Source of the DNA: Adiantum capillus-veneris | Taxonomy: Eukaryota > Streptophyta > Polypodiopsida > Polypodiales > Pteridaceae | DNA: 64,000 nucleotides | Reading direction: 5' to 3' | Assembly: GCA_014529385.2 (NCBI GenBank) | Contig: CM043944.1 | Span: 60,399,268 to 60,463,267, forward strand | Notes under the pieces: generated by a model | The model's input: only the letters and a program-made list of their open reading frames with translations | Told to the model about the DNA's origin: nothing | Database searches by the model: none | Shown here: positions 32,482 through 44,870 of the stretch, in pieces | How positions within the stretch are numbered: the stretch's first letter is position 1 | How the letters are laid out: every line of letters starts with the position of its first letter | Position numbers and translations under genes: made by a program

Positions 32482-32654
32482 TGTGTGGAGTGGGCAAGTG
32501 GATAGTCTCTCTCCTCTCACTCCAGAGGTGTGTTCCCTGTCTCGGCCAGGTGTGTTGTGTAAGCCGAGTGGTGCCCCATAGTGTGTGTGTATCTTCCCAA
32601 GAGTGTGTGTCGGGTCGTTATAGAGGCGCTGTGTGTGTTTTCATCCCGCTCACA
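31505..32654 (+). mobile_element. Tat-Gypsy 3' LTR (1150 bp)
   Basis: Begins TGTCAGGAGTTTTTTGG and ends CCCGCTCACA. It differs from the 5' LTR mainly by a longer (GT)n run near 32,450-32,480 and scattered substitutions. Confidence 0.93.
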
Positions 32655-34275
32655 ACGTGTATGATATACACTATTTGAAAATACATGTATGGGTGGGTAC
32701 GTATAGAGAGAGTTGCATTGTCTCTTTGAATGGTATTAGTAAACTCATCTGGGAGTGTGGCACAATCTTGTATGAGAGAGTGAGTATATTCACAACTATG
32801 TAGTAAGGTATAGATTACTTTAGATATTTTATTGACAAGAAACAAGGAAGATATCATAGAATTTGGTAGAACATGGCTAGTATATGATCACTCAAGCTTT
32901 TAAAATGATTTTGCAAAATGAAACAAGGACATGAATTATTTGATTGCTTCACAGTATGGTCTGCATCAGTTTTTGGGAATCTCAGACAATAAACAAGTTA
33001 GAAATTGGCAAAAAAAAAAAAAAAAAAAGAAGAGCATTTTTAAAATCATTTGGTGAAGTGCAATCAAGATGCAGACTGGAATTGCCTTAAACTTGTGGTA
33101 AAACTAATAAAGGGAATGGTGTTGACTAGTGCTATTGTAATTAACAACTAATAAAACATAACAATGAGTTGTTTGAAGAGGACAAAATCAAGAAAATCTT
33201 CACATTTTTTTAAGTGCAACAAATTTGAAGCCCTACAGATGAGCTCATGACTTTTTATAACGTCAATTGATGAAATAAATCATAGAAAGACCATGTAGTG
33301 GCATCATCATACAAGTTGCAAAAAGTGGTCACAACCCAAGTTTTTAGTACGGGTGTTGTATAGCAGGAATGCTTGGGTATTTGGTCAGATATAATTTTAA
33401 AACTTAGCATAATTTAAAGGACTTACCAATCTTTACTAATATGAATGATGAAGTTGCTAAATTGAGGAACAGATTCTCACATCAACAATGCTTTGATAGA
33501 GGTAGTTACACTATTCAAGTCAATAAGATTGGAAGACTCATTGGCGAAGTATGGAGATTTTCCCAAATGATCGTTATGCATATCTAACAGTGTGTTTAAT
33601 CGTGATTAAACTTTCTTTAACTACCACAATATCTATGAGATACTTGGAAGCAAGAACCCGAGGAATTTCTATAGCTGAAGCCAAATGGAGCTCCACTACA
33701 TATTTCAGACAAACTTCAAGGGATATCACAAGTGCCTAATAAGAAACGGTTCCTCACAAAAATACAACAGAGAAACAACAACAAGAATCCACTAGATATT
33801 GTCGCTTGCATCCGACTTTGATGAAGAAGTATTGTAGTGAGCAATAGTTACACAAGATTGCTGAAGCCTAGAGTTCACCACAACCCACTGATAGCCGCAT
33901 GGTGAGTGGGAGGGTGTTCTATTGCAAAGTTGAGGGGGGGGGGGAGGAGAAGAAAGAGAAATGAAATCAAATGTTATAATAACCGTTTGCAAAAGGCTAT
34001 GAGACCAAACCAGTACAATCTTGTGGATGTAAACCAATACTTGGGTACAAAAATTAAAATGAAGTAAAGTGAAAGACTGACTAGAATTTTCGGAGTAAAC
34101 CATCATCATCATCGTCATTGGCCGATGTTGTCGGAGAAAGTATTGCACTGGTTGCTAAATAACTTCATCAATGTCTACCATTGTAAGTAGCCATATTCGG
34201 AGGGGGAAGAGAGAGCAAAAGATGAAATGAGAACGGTGGATAAAAATGAGATAGTAGCAGGCACATGCATTTGGT
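32655..34275. other. No gene recognised
   Basis: AT-rich sequence with a 19-base A run at 33,010-33,028 and a G10 run near 33,935. The short open frames show no domain. This may be flanking sequence of the broken methyltransferase gene to the right. Confidence 0.4.
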
Positions 34276-34840
34276 GTATGCAAGGTCGAAGTGGTGTGGA
34301 CAGCTACACCAATTCCTCATCTCCTCAAAATTTCATCTTCCGTATCTACACACGGCCCCACCTCTCCCAGGCCTTGGATTGTTTCTGCCAATCCCCCCTC
34401 ATTATCCATTCCCTTCGACTGGCTCAGCATGATATTGAGCACATGCCAGATATTAATGCGTCTTCAGTTGTACCTGCTGCTGACGATGGACCACTGCACC
34501 TCACCATTGTGGATCTTGGATGCTCACATGGCTACAACACCCTTGACTATACTGCCTTCATCCTTCAGGTCTTGCATAATAGGCTCGTCAACAAAGGCAT
34601 GGGCCCATCCATTGTAATACCCTTGGAAATGTAGTACCTCTTCTCCGATTTGCCTGCCAACAACTTTAACTATTTGCTTTAATTGCTTGAAGGTTTTGTG
34701 CAGGAAATGCACGACCACATGGGCACATCTTGCCAAATTTTCATCGGCGTTGTGGAAGGATTGTTCCATGGCCTCTGTTTCCCACTTGCGGCTTGCACTT
34801 TTCAGCCTAATCACTGCATTGGCTTTCTCGAGTGCCCCCC

Positions 34841-34842
<2 letters not shown>
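34276..34842 (+). pseudogene. SABATH-family carboxyl methyltransferase pseudogene (N-terminal half)
   Basis: SABATH enzymes methylate small carboxylic acids, such as salicylate, jasmonate or indole-acetate, with S-adenosylmethionine. This copy has the start motif MQGRSGVDSYTNSS (family MxGGxGxxSYxxNS), the SAM-binding VDLGCSHGYNT, then YLFSDLPANNFNYLL and a GVVEGLFHGLCFP stretch matching the family's GVPGSFYGRLFP. In-frame stops lie at 34,632-34,634 (TAG) and 34,680-34,682 (TAA). The coding match ends at a long (GA)n run, and the alpha-helical cap half of the protein is not found downstream. The frame runs through without a visible intron. The substrate cannot be inferred. Confidence 0.8.

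Positions 34843-34928
<86 letters not shown>
34843..34928. repeat. (AG)43 microsatellite
   Basis: An uninterrupted 86-bp AG run directly at the end of the recognisable methyltransferase sequence. Open frames crossing it (Arg-Glu or Ser-Leu repeats) are artefacts. Confidence 0.97.
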
Positions 34929-34929
<1 letters not shown>

Positions 34930-36380
34930 AAGTGAGTTTCATGCTTGATAGAGAGAGAGAATAGCTACACAACGTGAAGCTGGTTGTATAAGGGAGAAGG
35001 GTGAAAGAGAATTTTGTGGTTGCAACTGAAGTCCAGAGCATCACTCTTAGTGGTGGGTGGTTGAGATGATTGCAGAAGTATCATTTGTGAGCTAAATGCA
35101 CAATCTTCTTAGTATGCTTGATATTGGGGTGATAGGAAAAAAAAGACATCAACCAGTGGTTGGGAGGGGGAACGGAGCCATATCATGCCCAATGTGTGAT
35201 AGTGCTTTGATGCCTACAATTTGCATGGCGACTGATGATGCGAAGGGTGAGAGCAAGAGGGAGAGATATATATAGCAAAATTTGGTTGCGGGGTAGTTTT
35301 GTGATGCCTTTTGCATAGGTTGGAATGGCGGTGGTTGCATGCAACCTAATCATGAGTGGTTGGGAGGGTTTGTCACTATTGTTGCTAGCCATGTTGAGGT
35401 GATGCTGGAATTGTTGTTGGCTATTGCAACTATCAATGTTGACGACAATGTCAGTGTCGGCTAGAAGTTGTTGCAGTTTGTTGATGTTGTCCATGTGCTG
35501 GTGTTGCACCCGCAAGGATCCGGCCTCCTCTGTGGACTTTGCTGCTATGATAGATGATTGTCGGGCCAAGGCATCACTGCCTGGAAATTAGATTTTCCCT
35601 TTACACTTCCTCATTATTCACATCTTAACCATGGTGGATCGCATGCGTAGCAATGGATATACTTCCTCCTGACAGTTTCTATGGCCCCATTAGGCACCTT
35701 CTTGATCTTTGTGCGTGTGCTTGGCTTACGGAGTGGATATTCATTGGATATTAATTGCATTCCTTCATCTTCTAGCCCTATCATCCACTTTTTCACTTCG
35801 TGCCCATGCCTCGCTTGTACATTTGACACTGGTTTCTCATCCTTAAATTGCCATGAATGGGTGACCACTAACCGAATCGAACTTATCAAAACCCCTCCAA
35901 GTGTTTGGGAGGACGTGCAACCTACATGTTGGATGGCAAATTTCCCTATCAATTATGTGTTGGCATTGATTATCCCTATTGATTCGGTGTTGGCATTGAT
36001 TATCTTAATTTTCTCTTGAATAGCAGGTTTATTGTTCTGGCCCAAGTCTCTTGAGATTTGTTTTGAAGACAATAAAATTTCTCTACATTTTTTTTTTCCT
36101 ACATACTCAATGTACTTAACTAATTTTCTTAATCAAACATGATGCTCTTATTAACTATAATCGGTTCCTAATTAAAGTAGTCTCCCATAAGATCTAGTTA
36201 ACCTGACATTAGGGTAGTCTTTTCTAAAAATATATATATAGCTATGATAAATTACATTCAATTAGCCCAACAACATCATGATCAAGATAATTTGTGAAAT
36301 TAATAAGTTTAGCTCTATGGTATGATTGTGATGATCATCTTTGTGGGCATGACGATCATACCACTAGGAGCATTTTGTAG
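34929..36380. other. Unassigned region; open frame 35,183-35,569 (-)
   Basis: No recognised gene. A minus-strand 128-codon frame is Gln/Asn/His/Ser-rich with no known domain. Another minus frame at 35,614-35,952 and a plus frame at 35,681-36,019 overlap, and neither is convincing. A short direct repeat, GTTGGCATTGATTATC, occurs twice at 35,960-36,005. The right end (about 36,040-36,380) should be the leader of the CopX element whose LTR follows. Confidence 0.35.
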
Positions 36381-36392
36381 GCTTTGATACCA
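36381..36392 (-). other. CopX primer-binding site
   Basis: On the minus strand it reads TGGTATCAAAGC, one base from the CopX LTR end. This shows that CopX is a Met-tRNA-primed, Copia-type element. Confidence 0.85.
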
Positions 36393-36393
36393 G

Positions 36394-36876
36394 TGCTACA
36401 AACGAAAGGCGAGGTGTCCCTACAAACGAGAAAACAACATATTACAAGCCATAAATCAACAAAACTATATACCTGGATAATCGCATGAACCGTAATCAAT
36501 CTATAAGCATGTAGAGAGAGATAGAGAGCAGGAGAGTGCAATTGAGCACGTGTAGGTGCACCTCCTAGAGCGGAGTGCTACACCGGCACGACGAGAGAGA
36601 ATAAAGGAGATGAGAGAAGAATAACACAAACACTGGGTGCAATCTCCCCCCGTGCAAGAGTGAGCATTTTCCTCTTGCACGTATTTACTTATAGATTTCT
36701 TGAATTCTCAAAATGAGTACAATTTGGCCGACCGGTCACAAATGGCCAAAGCTCATAACAGAATGCTTGAATAATAAAATGTACATAAAATATATATCCG
36801 TTCGCATAGGCCTAGTTGGGTCAAGCCTTCTCCACCTGTCAGCTACTGTAAATACCAAAATATCAATTCCATTACA
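36394..36876 (-). mobile_element. CopX 5' LTR (483 bp)
   Basis: On the minus strand it runs from TGTAATGGAATTGATATTTTGG (written here as two parts: TGTAATGG, AATTGATATTTTGG) to ...GTTTGTAGCA, with TG...CA ends. Collinear with 3426-3913. It is flanked on the left by the primer site, so the element body lay to the left. That body has been lost or replaced by the unassigned region. Confidence 0.8.
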
Positions 36877-37109
36877 TTGACAACAAGTAGTACTTACTAG
36901 TTGACTTAGATCTAGCTGAACATTGTGATATTGAGACTAAGAAAGAGTGCAACATAAAAAAGTTTAGGCTTTCAATTTGAATTTCTTTATAGAAATGAGT
37001 ATATTCTAGATGGATTTTTCCATCTAATATTACTATATAATATAAAATGTAAAACTCACATTTATTGTTTATTTGACATTAAACGTTCTTGTTTTTTAGT
37101 TTTAGAGTC

Positions 37110-37920
37110 ATTACAAGAAAATGAATTGGCTATATGCACGCATGGGTTGAAGGAAACTATTGAACTACCCAAACAACCTCATCCAAGACCTTGTCCAAGG
37201 CTTCAATCACCTCCTTGTCACCTACCACTTGCTTTCAAGGACATAAAAAGAGTACTTATCTTGGATCTAGAGGGATTGCTTCTCAATACAACTGAACAAA
37301 ACATGGAGATTCTATGCCAACTTGGGCTCAACACATGCGACTTGTGGAGGATAAAGATGAAGTTTTTCGTGTTGTGCAACCAAACATAGAGAATTTTCTT
37401 TTGTTTTTGTTGTTATGGATATGGAGTTTCTATAAATCAAAAAGAGTGCTACACATCATACAAAAATGCTCCCCTAAGCATTATACTAAGTTCAAGATGC
37501 TTATGAGTAACAAGAATTTCCAAAATCCAAACATCATGCTAGGATTAAGAATGGTTTAACACAAAAAATTGAGTCATACTTGAAAATTGTTTAAGGATTC
37601 CACATCTTCCAAGTATGACCCTAATTTTTTATGACACTCCATATCGAGTGATGTGGAACATGTAAGGGACATATCTTATATCTCCAAAGATGTGGAGGTA
37701 AAACATCTGGGCAACTTCAAAGCTTCTTGCAAGACACAATGATGCCATGGTTGGAAGGATAGTTGTATGAGAGAGACAAGAGAGAGTATATCTACAACAC
37801 AATTTTGAATCAGTACTATGATTTTGAGACAAATTATGTCCTTGGTATGTACTTCTCAATGCAAAAGCATTGATTAACAATGATCTATTAATTGTGTATC
37901 CAAAAGATGTCTCCTTCATT
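37110..37920 (+). pseudogene. FCP1/NIF-type (HAD) phosphatase-like pseudogene, decayed
   Basis: Three collinear fragments in shifting frames fit a plant FCP1-homology (HAD superfamily) protein. These are KDIKRVLILDLEGLLLNT (family K-x-L-x-L-D-L-x-x-L-L, holding the nucleophile Asp position), VFRVVQPNIENFLLFLL...WSF (family R-P-x-x-x-x-F-L-x-F-L...W-S), and LIFYDTPYRVMWN (family L-L-x-D-D-S-P-x-K), followed by LISPKD/EVKHLGNF-like remains. Stops and frame changes separate them. The second catalytic Asp of DxDxT/DxNGL is Glu here. Identification rests on motif order, not on a long alignment. Confidence 0.5.
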
Positions 37921-40103
37921 TTTTTAATGGGTATATTTCAATATTTGTATAATTATATAATCTACATCTTATTTTAGAACAAAGATGTGTCAATTTGATA
38001 AGCACTTTAATGAGTTGCACGGTGCTCTAAGGGGAGTTGAATGTATTACTAGAGTGCATCCTATTGTAAGGAGAATCCAATGTATTGTTAGAGTGCACCC
38101 TATTTTTTGGGGACTTCTTTTATATTTGATTGGGATTTATGCTTGATCATGTAGTAAAAAAATTAATATTTGTTTCTTGAAATATTTTTATGTCAGTCCA
38201 TCTCAAGGTTTCATCTATTTGTGTAACTAGGAGAAATTGACGTTTTGTTGTCAAACTAAAACTTGATTGTGTGGAATGGAGAGATTCATGGACTATGGAT
38301 GTGTGAGATAGATCTCTTTTATGGGCACAAATTTTTTCTTCAAGCATTATATCACTATATCCTTCACATTTAAGAGTTTTAGAAATTTAAACACTCTAAA
38401 AGGAAAACATATGGAATCTAATTGCATGTATTCTTGAATTGGCCTAGAAGTTAATGTATGCATGCATGTCTTAATGAGGTTTATCTCTAATTAGATTCTT
38501 CTTGGAAATTACCGTCTCCAATTCAGTATGAAATAGCTTATTTAAATTTCTTGTCTTGTGGGTGGAAAATATTCTATTATGTGCATTTTGAACCTAATTG
38601 CTTGACCTTCAAACCAAATCTCATATTTTGCAATAGAGAACCACTTAGACATAGTTGTAGGTACTCATTTTAACTAACTTTATCATTGCTTGAATTTCAT
38701 AGAAAAGTGGATTGTATTCCTCAATGGGTTCTAGATTGGACAAGTGGTGGATCTTGAATAATAAGTTTAGGTACTCAATTTGAACTTAGCTTGGACAAGT
38801 GGTGCGCCTTGAAACCGATCTCTTCACATTGAGATAATTCATAGGTAGGATAGTAGAGCATAGATAATGGAAATGGATGCAATGTACTAGTCTCCTAATG
38901 GAATCATGTCCAATGATGTTCTTAATGTGTGATTACATGCATAAATTGGAATGAAACCTTAAGGAAATTAACCACTTTGACAAAAATATAATTACTTTTT
39001 ACATCATATGTTGAAAGTTTTTAAGCCTCAAAATTGGGATATTCCCACTATACCTAATATAGTCTTTATTCTTCTCCCCCTTGGATGACCCATACTCGCT
39101 TGTGTGGCTTGGAGGGTTAGTAGATCAAGAATGGGAGTAGGCCTACAGAATCTTCCCTCCCACATTGCTAGGGTTTCTGGCATTATTACCCTGATAAGGT
39201 TATGTATGAATGCTACCCAGCATTGTGGGTACAAGCTAGTGCGGTTGGATCCCACCTCATGAAGTGAGGTTTCCTCAGAGGAGTAAGAGGGTTGGATGAG
39301 TGACAACGCCTGAGAAGGTGATAAGGCGGATTGACCCTCTTGGATACCTAGGAAGAGGGTGTATGGTCCATGAATTTTAGTAGGTTTTAGCATAATTCTA
39401 GACATCCAAAGGATGTTGTTGGACTCAGAGTAGTTGCACAGTTTTTACATTTTGTAGCCAAGTTGGTTGAGGACAATTAGGCCCATGTACAAAGACAAGT
39501 TGGTTGAGTCCAGATAGACCCCATGTACAAAGATTTGTACTTTTTTTCTATATTGGTGACTTATGTTTTCATTTCAAGTCTATGTTGTTTTCATACAGCC
39601 TCTTTTAATGAACCTCTGTAGTTACCTAATTAATTAACTTGATTGTATATGTCACACAATGTGGTAGATTAATTAGGAAACCAAAAGATATTGGTGGTGT
39701 GAGGGAATGAAGAGTTTGTGGATGGATGCTTGAGGGTTCCATTCCTATGGATGGGTGGACCCCACGAGTTTGGTAGCTTTCCACAGGCTAGATGATAGTC
39801 ACATAGAGTCTAAGACAAGTTTAATCTACAAAGGGAATCAGTAGATGTGCCACTTCAACGAGGGGGAAAAAGCATCAGTTCTTTGAGTGGACTAGATAGC
39901 TTACTCTTAGACAATTAGGACCTTGACAAATTCAAGATTCTTAGCCACGCTCCTTTTGCAAGGTGGAACTAGATTTGTTCTCTTTTTGTTATGATTGCAA
40001 CTTCATAATATGGGAGTTGAGATGCATGCCAAAAGAGGGTTCATGGATCTAGTAGACTACCAAAACGAGCCTCTCGGTGTGTGTATACTAAGGGGCTATA
40101 CAT
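37921..40103. other. AT-rich, no gene; right part likely decayed chromovirus 5' LTR
   Basis: No coding match. There are short diverged direct repeats at 38,028-38,110 (AATGTATT(A/G)TTAGAGTGCA-type). The segment that ends ...GGGGCTATACA at 40,102 is followed by a degenerate primer site, so an LTR should end there. I cannot find its start, because the matching 3' LTR (from 43,142) is too diverged to align by eye. Confidence 0.4.
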
Positions 40104-41771
40104 TGGTATGAGAGACAAAAAATCAAGTTATGTTTTCTCAATTCCGACGAACAAGAGAAGTCAAGATTTGGTGGAAGCAATGGTGCAAGGATAATAGTGT
40201 CAGGGAAGAGTTTCAGACATGACAAACCATTAAGAAAGTTGTGAAGGATCGTTATGTTCCACCTTCACACGAATCCATCAAGTTGAATGAGTTCTTTGAG
40301 TTGAAAAAACTCAGCATAATGCTTGAGGATTACTACTCTTAGTTTGTCACTCTTGCATACGCTCTTCTAATTACAATCATCCAACAAGTTGCTCAATTTT
40401 GCAGAATGCACCATTGGATTCTTGACTTGAATCCATGAGGCAAATTACCTTACAAGATGCCTTGATTCATGCAAAGGCTTTGGTAAAATAATTCAAGAGA
40501 TATCCCAATACAAAGATATTTTGACCCCTATGAGCAGGAGTCTAGAAGCTATAACCATGCCACTCCCCATGCAAATCAACAAAAATCCTTTGGACAATGC
40601 CCTAGCAATCCACTTGTTAGAGCCTTTATTGTTGTCACCCCTAAACTTCATAATGAGGTCGGATTCTTCAATTATAATTATCTTAGTTGTTACAAGACAA
40701 AAAATAAACAAAAACTTGGCAAGGGAAATGCCAAAGTATCAAATCAAAAGGGTGATTCTTGTGGACATGGAAAGAGTTGTGAGCAGTTCCTCATGCTTGT
40801 TATATGATTGGAGAGCTAGCTTTGGATTCAATGGAAGAAAAGAGAGCTAATATCAATGTAACATTAGAGCATCAATGCCTAATCGTCAATTTTAACTCAT
40901 CCAAACTCCGGCAAGCCATCATGGTAACTCCTTGAAGCGTATGTGAAATGTGCTTGAAATCTTACATCAATACAAGCTTCATGCTGAAAATAGTATCCTG
41001 AACTCATTATCTCCAAGGATAGAATTTTAGTAGATCATGTTAAATTGAAGGATATACTTGAAAGGCCAACTCCTAGGACAACCAAGGAAATTCATGGATT
41101 CTTAGGGATCACCAGATGGTACATAATCTCCATCAAATATTATGCCCAAAGAGCTTGACAGGCCTTTTTAAGAAAGAGTCCAAGATAGAATAGCTAATTA
41201 TTCACAAGCAAAGTTATGAGTAGCTAAAGTTTATGCTCACTACAAAACAAGTCTTAAAGCTCCCATACTTTACTACAAAATTTGAAGTCACCACCGACGC
41301 TAGTAGTGTTGTTCTTTGAGGTGTCTTATCTCAAAATTCAAGGTTGATAGCTCACACATCTTGGAAGCTCAAACCTAACAAAGCAAATTATTCTACCCAT
41401 GATTTTGAGCTCTTATAAGTAATTCACTACCTCCAGTTATGGAGACATTATCTCTTGACACAAAAAATTATGCTTATGTTTAACTTCTGTCTAAAGTGGA
41501 TTTTTCCACGGTCTACTCTCAACATGCGTCAGCGAACATGGGTAGAGATCTTATAAGAGTATGATTTTTATATCAAACATAGTCCAAGAAAGGAAAATGT
41601 AGTAGCCAATACTCTCAATCAAAAGTTATTTCTAAATACAATATCAATGCCCAAGAACCCTATTATTAATCAGATTATATGTATATCACAGCTTGATCTT
41701 GACGTGACTAGAATCTCATTGTCTATACGAAATAAGGAAAATCCAATAGTATTACCACCAAGAAAAAGGCA

Positions 41772-42550
41772 ATGATACAAAACTATTCAATTAATGATCG
41801 ATTCCTTTACTATATGCAAAGGTTGTATGTCCCTAAGGATCATTCTTTGCGAAAGACAATCATGTATGAATACCATGATAGTCCTATAGTTGGTCATCTA
41901 GGATATGCCAAAACACTTAATACCCTTAGAAGAAGTTACTTCTGGCAAAGGATGAAGAAATATGTTCTTCAATATGTGAAGAAATGTCTTTCTTACCAAT
42001 GTATCAAAGTTAAGAAAATCAAGATGCCAAGGAAATCAAAACCCTTGGTGGATAGAAGTGGGAAGTTATTAGCATGGATTTTGTTGCAATCCTTCACACA
42101 TTTCAAGGAGGGTATGATTCCATTCTAGTAATGGTAGATATAATCACAAAAGTTTTCCATCTCATTCTCATAAAGATGACCTAAAAATCCCCATATGCTT
42201 CTTGTATATTCATCAAGGAAATCTTTAGGCTTCATGGCCTACCAAAAAGGATTGTGAGTGATTGAGACACATAGTTCACAAGTACAGAGTTCACTTCTAA
42301 ATTTTGGAGATCAGTCTTGAGTCCAAGCTATTGGGACACAGCTATGCTCTAGCACATCTTATCATCCCAAAATAAATGGCCAAACAAAGCATGTCAATCA
42401 GTCATAGAAGACATCTTAAGAGTATATTAATGTTTACAAGAAAGCCAAAGAGTGGATTCAATATCTTTCGTTGTGGAAATTTTCTATAACACTTCTTATC
42501 ACAACATTGGTATGCCACCATTTAAAGCACTTTATGATCAAGAATGTCTA
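41772..42550 (+). pseudogene. Chromovirus integrase remains
   Basis: Zinc-binding region HDSPIVGHLGYAKTLNTL...YVKKCLSYQCIKV (H-H-C-C positions present). Then VMVDIITKVFHL, GLPKRIVSD with a stop right after the second Asp, and NGQTKHVNQS in which the catalytic Glu of the usual T-E-R/H motif is Lys. The first 119 codons are open, the rest is broken. Confidence 0.8.
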
Positions 42551-42999
42551 TCTCGTCTAAATTTTTCCGACCCTACTATACAGGTGGAAGCTTCTAGAAA
42601 AATGTTGTAAGAAATGGAGGAATAGACTCAAGCCATACAAAAAGATATCAAGGAGTCTCAAGATCAACACTAAAGAATTATGCAAATAATCGTCACTCTG
42701 AAAGAGTTTTCAAGCTAGAGACAAAGTCTTTCTACGAGTAAAGAAAAAAAGAATCTCTCTATGCCTAGGAAAATATAAGAAGCTTAACACAAGATATTGC
42801 AAAACATAGGAGGTCATAAGATGGTTAGGGAAGAATGCCTATAAGCTTTTCCTTCTTGCTCACTTAAAAGTTCATGATGTATTTCATGTTAGTCTTCTAA
42901 CCCTGACATGTCATTTTTGATGATCAAATTGTGATTACAGAAGGAGCCTTGGAGTTACAACCACTCACTATACTTGGATAGAGAAAGGGTGCTTAAAAT

Positions 43000-43110
43000 A
43001 GGAATCTCAAGGAACAATTAATCCAATGGAAGGATTATCTAGAGGAAGATACAACCTGGGAGATCAAAGATACTCTACTCAAAGAATACCATGACTTCAT
43101 GCCCAAATGA
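43000..43110 (+). pseudogene. Chromodomain at the end of the chromovirus pol
   Basis: QLIQWKDYLEEDTTWE followed by LLKEYHDFMPK and a stop is a clear match to the chromodomain motif (Y-L-V-K-W-K-G-Y...E-x-x-T-W-E) that terminates chromovirus integrases and targets them to modified histones. The short stretch is open although the upstream frame is destroyed. Confidence 0.75.
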
Positions 43111-43141
43111 GGGAATCTTGATTTCTTTAAGGGGGAAAGGA

Positions 43142-43600
43142 TGTAACATACCAACTTGTACACTCATCAATGCACATGTCTTTTATAAAAAGGTTTCTAT
43201 TTTCACTCAGTTTGTAAAATTTTATATATACACTACAAATATATTTCAATTTTGGCTTTAAAAAAGTATTCTTAAGTAGAGAAAATACGGGGTAGGAATT
43301 TTCAAAATTGAAAATTAACATTCCTTTTGGCAGTAGCGGAGAGTCAAGTTTTTTTAAGAGTGCACAATTTGACAAAAAATATAGGTAATCGGAAGGTCCA
43401 GTTTTGTTTTGGAAACAACCTTTGTGATCCCTAAAGAATCCCAGACATTTTTACTAAAACAACCACCGACAGTCGAGGGGCGCCTGTTGGATGGCCAATG
43501 TAGGTTCCACCATGAGCATCGCCCATGACATCCCAAAACACTCTATCTACATTGCACGTTCTACCGCTAGTGTAGAATTGGGGTAAAACATTTTACTTAT
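43142..43600 (+). mobile_element. Start of chromovirus 3' LTR (right end not fixed)
   Basis: TGTAACATACC starts one base after the polypurine tract GGGGGAAAGG (43,131-43,140). The LTR probably extends several hundred bases. Its end is not set because no second copy aligns. The right coordinate is a placeholder. Confidence 0.5.
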
Positions 43601-43803
43601 CCTCATCACATAAGGTAATTATCCTCTTGGCCCACGCAAGAACGTGCCTTACATATAGATGCTTGCATGTCATGAGCGCCCATGTGGTACCTACATGGTG
43701 CCTATGTGGATCCTATTTCATGTGGCATAACATGCCCTATTCTATCCTAACCACCCCCTTTCTTATCCTAACCATGCCCCAAGCCACACCCAGTTGTACC
43801 TCT

Positions 43804-44060
43804 ACCATGTGCAGACACACATGTGGAGGTACACATGCTTGCCTTGCATAGGTGCCAAGGTGGCACACTCCATGTGCACCCATACCAAACCATACCTCTA
43901 CCATGTGAAGAAACACATGAGAAGGCACGCATTCTTGCCTTTCATAGGTGCCAAGGTGGCACACTCCATGTGAACCCATACCCTACAATACCTCCACCAT
44001 GTGAAGAAACACATGCTTGTCTTGCATAGGTGCCAAGGTGGCATACTCCATATGAAGGCA
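43804..44060. repeat. 96-bp minisatellite, about 2.7 copies
   Basis: Units begin at 43,804, 43,900 and 43,996 with ACCATGTG(A/C)AGA and contain TAGGTGCCAAGGTGGCA. The period is exactly 96 bp and so divisible by three, which keeps a minus-strand 32-residue repeat frame (CHLGTY...HMVEV) open. That is not by itself evidence of coding. Confidence 0.85.
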
Positions 44061-44870
44061 CACACACTCCACATGGGTCTCTCCTTGACTTGCCAAATCC
44101 ATGCGTTGGGTTGCGAGCTGCTCAATGACTATGGTTTCTTCAAGCAAACATGTGTAACGTCTCTTGCGAGGAGGATCTTCTTGATTGGCTTCCCGTGCAT
44201 GAATCTTCTTGGCTAGGCGTCCTTTGCCGATGCCTCCTATATTGGGATGATCATTCCAATCTACTTTGAGCCGCAATACATAATAACAATAGCATTGTTG
44301 CACAAAGTAAATTTCCACTTGATTATTATTTGGTGGCGATCTATACACTTGAATAAATCTTGAAAGAATATTTCTTGCGAGGACGATGTGTTGCAAATCT
44401 GAAACTTTCAAGGGAGTGTAAGCCTTAGAATTTCCACTAACTCAAAATAATGTACTGCGTACAAAGTGATTTGGGCATAGCTGTCTTCATTGCCTGTAAT
44501 TCAGTGGCTCCCCTTGAAGTTATGATTTGTCTTCTTGGGACACAGGCAAAGCGCTAAGATCTCCTTGAGCCACCGAAATCTCTTCCTCTTTGTAAATTTG
44601 TTGTGCCAATGCATGATTAAGCAAAGGATCATTAGGCTGTTGTGCATTCTGGTCGGGAGCAATATTTTCCATACCTAAAATGCAAAACAATAAACTTTAA
44701 TGAGACAAGTCTTAGCACTTAGAAAAGAGAGATGATTTAGAGGATTTCAGCGATCCAACTTAAAATACTTGAAGAACTTTAAAGATGTAACTGAAAATAC
44801 AATTAAAGATCTAGTTTGAAATATTACGACACATTGCACGCCATTAATGTCAAAAAACATTTTTACTAAT
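44061..44870. other. No gene recognised
   Basis: A 142-codon minus-strand frame (43,983-44,411) runs out of the minisatellite into a Lys/Arg-rich stretch (LAKKIHAREANQEDPPRKRR). It has no recognised domain and could be a 3' remnant of the kinase-like gene to the right. Confidence 0.35.

Larger units (their letters stand above)
20241..32654 (+). mobile_element. Tat-like Ty3/Gypsy retrotransposon, near full length
   Basis: Complete LTR-to-LTR element of 12.4 kb, of which 3.68 kb is a nested Copia, so about 8.73 kb on its own. ACGT flanks both ends (20,237-20,240 and 32,655-32,658), probably the target duplication. Order: LTR, leader, gag with one zinc knuckle, protease, RT, a decayed Gypsy RNase H, a second archaeal-type RNase H, integrase, polypurine tract, LTR. 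A second RNase H between RT and integrase is the published hallmark of the plant Tat lineage. Disabling changes are a UAG between gag and pol, a frame change near 28,100, TGA in RT and TAG near the integrase end. The LTRs are about 98% identical by eye. Confidence 0.9.
40104..43141 (+). mobile_element. Chromovirus-type Gypsy, internal region, heavily decayed
   Basis: It starts with a degenerate Met-tRNA primer site (TGGTATGAGAGAC at 40,104). It has gag remains (VKDRYVPPSHES...FFELKKLS, about 40,230-40,340), the end of RT/connection (VDHVKLKDILERPTPRTTKEIHGFLG, split by chance at residue 20: VDHVKLKDILERP, TPRTTKEIHGFLG; about 41,030), RNase H (DASSVVL, THDFELL, about 41,300-41,600), integrase and a chromodomain. 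It ends in a GGGGGAAAGG polypurine tract and an LTR start TGTAACATACC. Protease and the RT catalytic core are deleted. Stops and shifts are numerous, so this is an old copy. Confidence 0.8.

Noticed and set aside
34524-35044. Open frames through the (AG)n run
   Set aside because: They are open only because AG/CT dinucleotide repeats contain no stop codons.
43737-43979. A 32-residue repeat protein encoded by the 96-bp minisatellite
   Set aside because: Openness follows from a period divisible by three. There is no domain, no flanking coding sequence and only 2.7 units.
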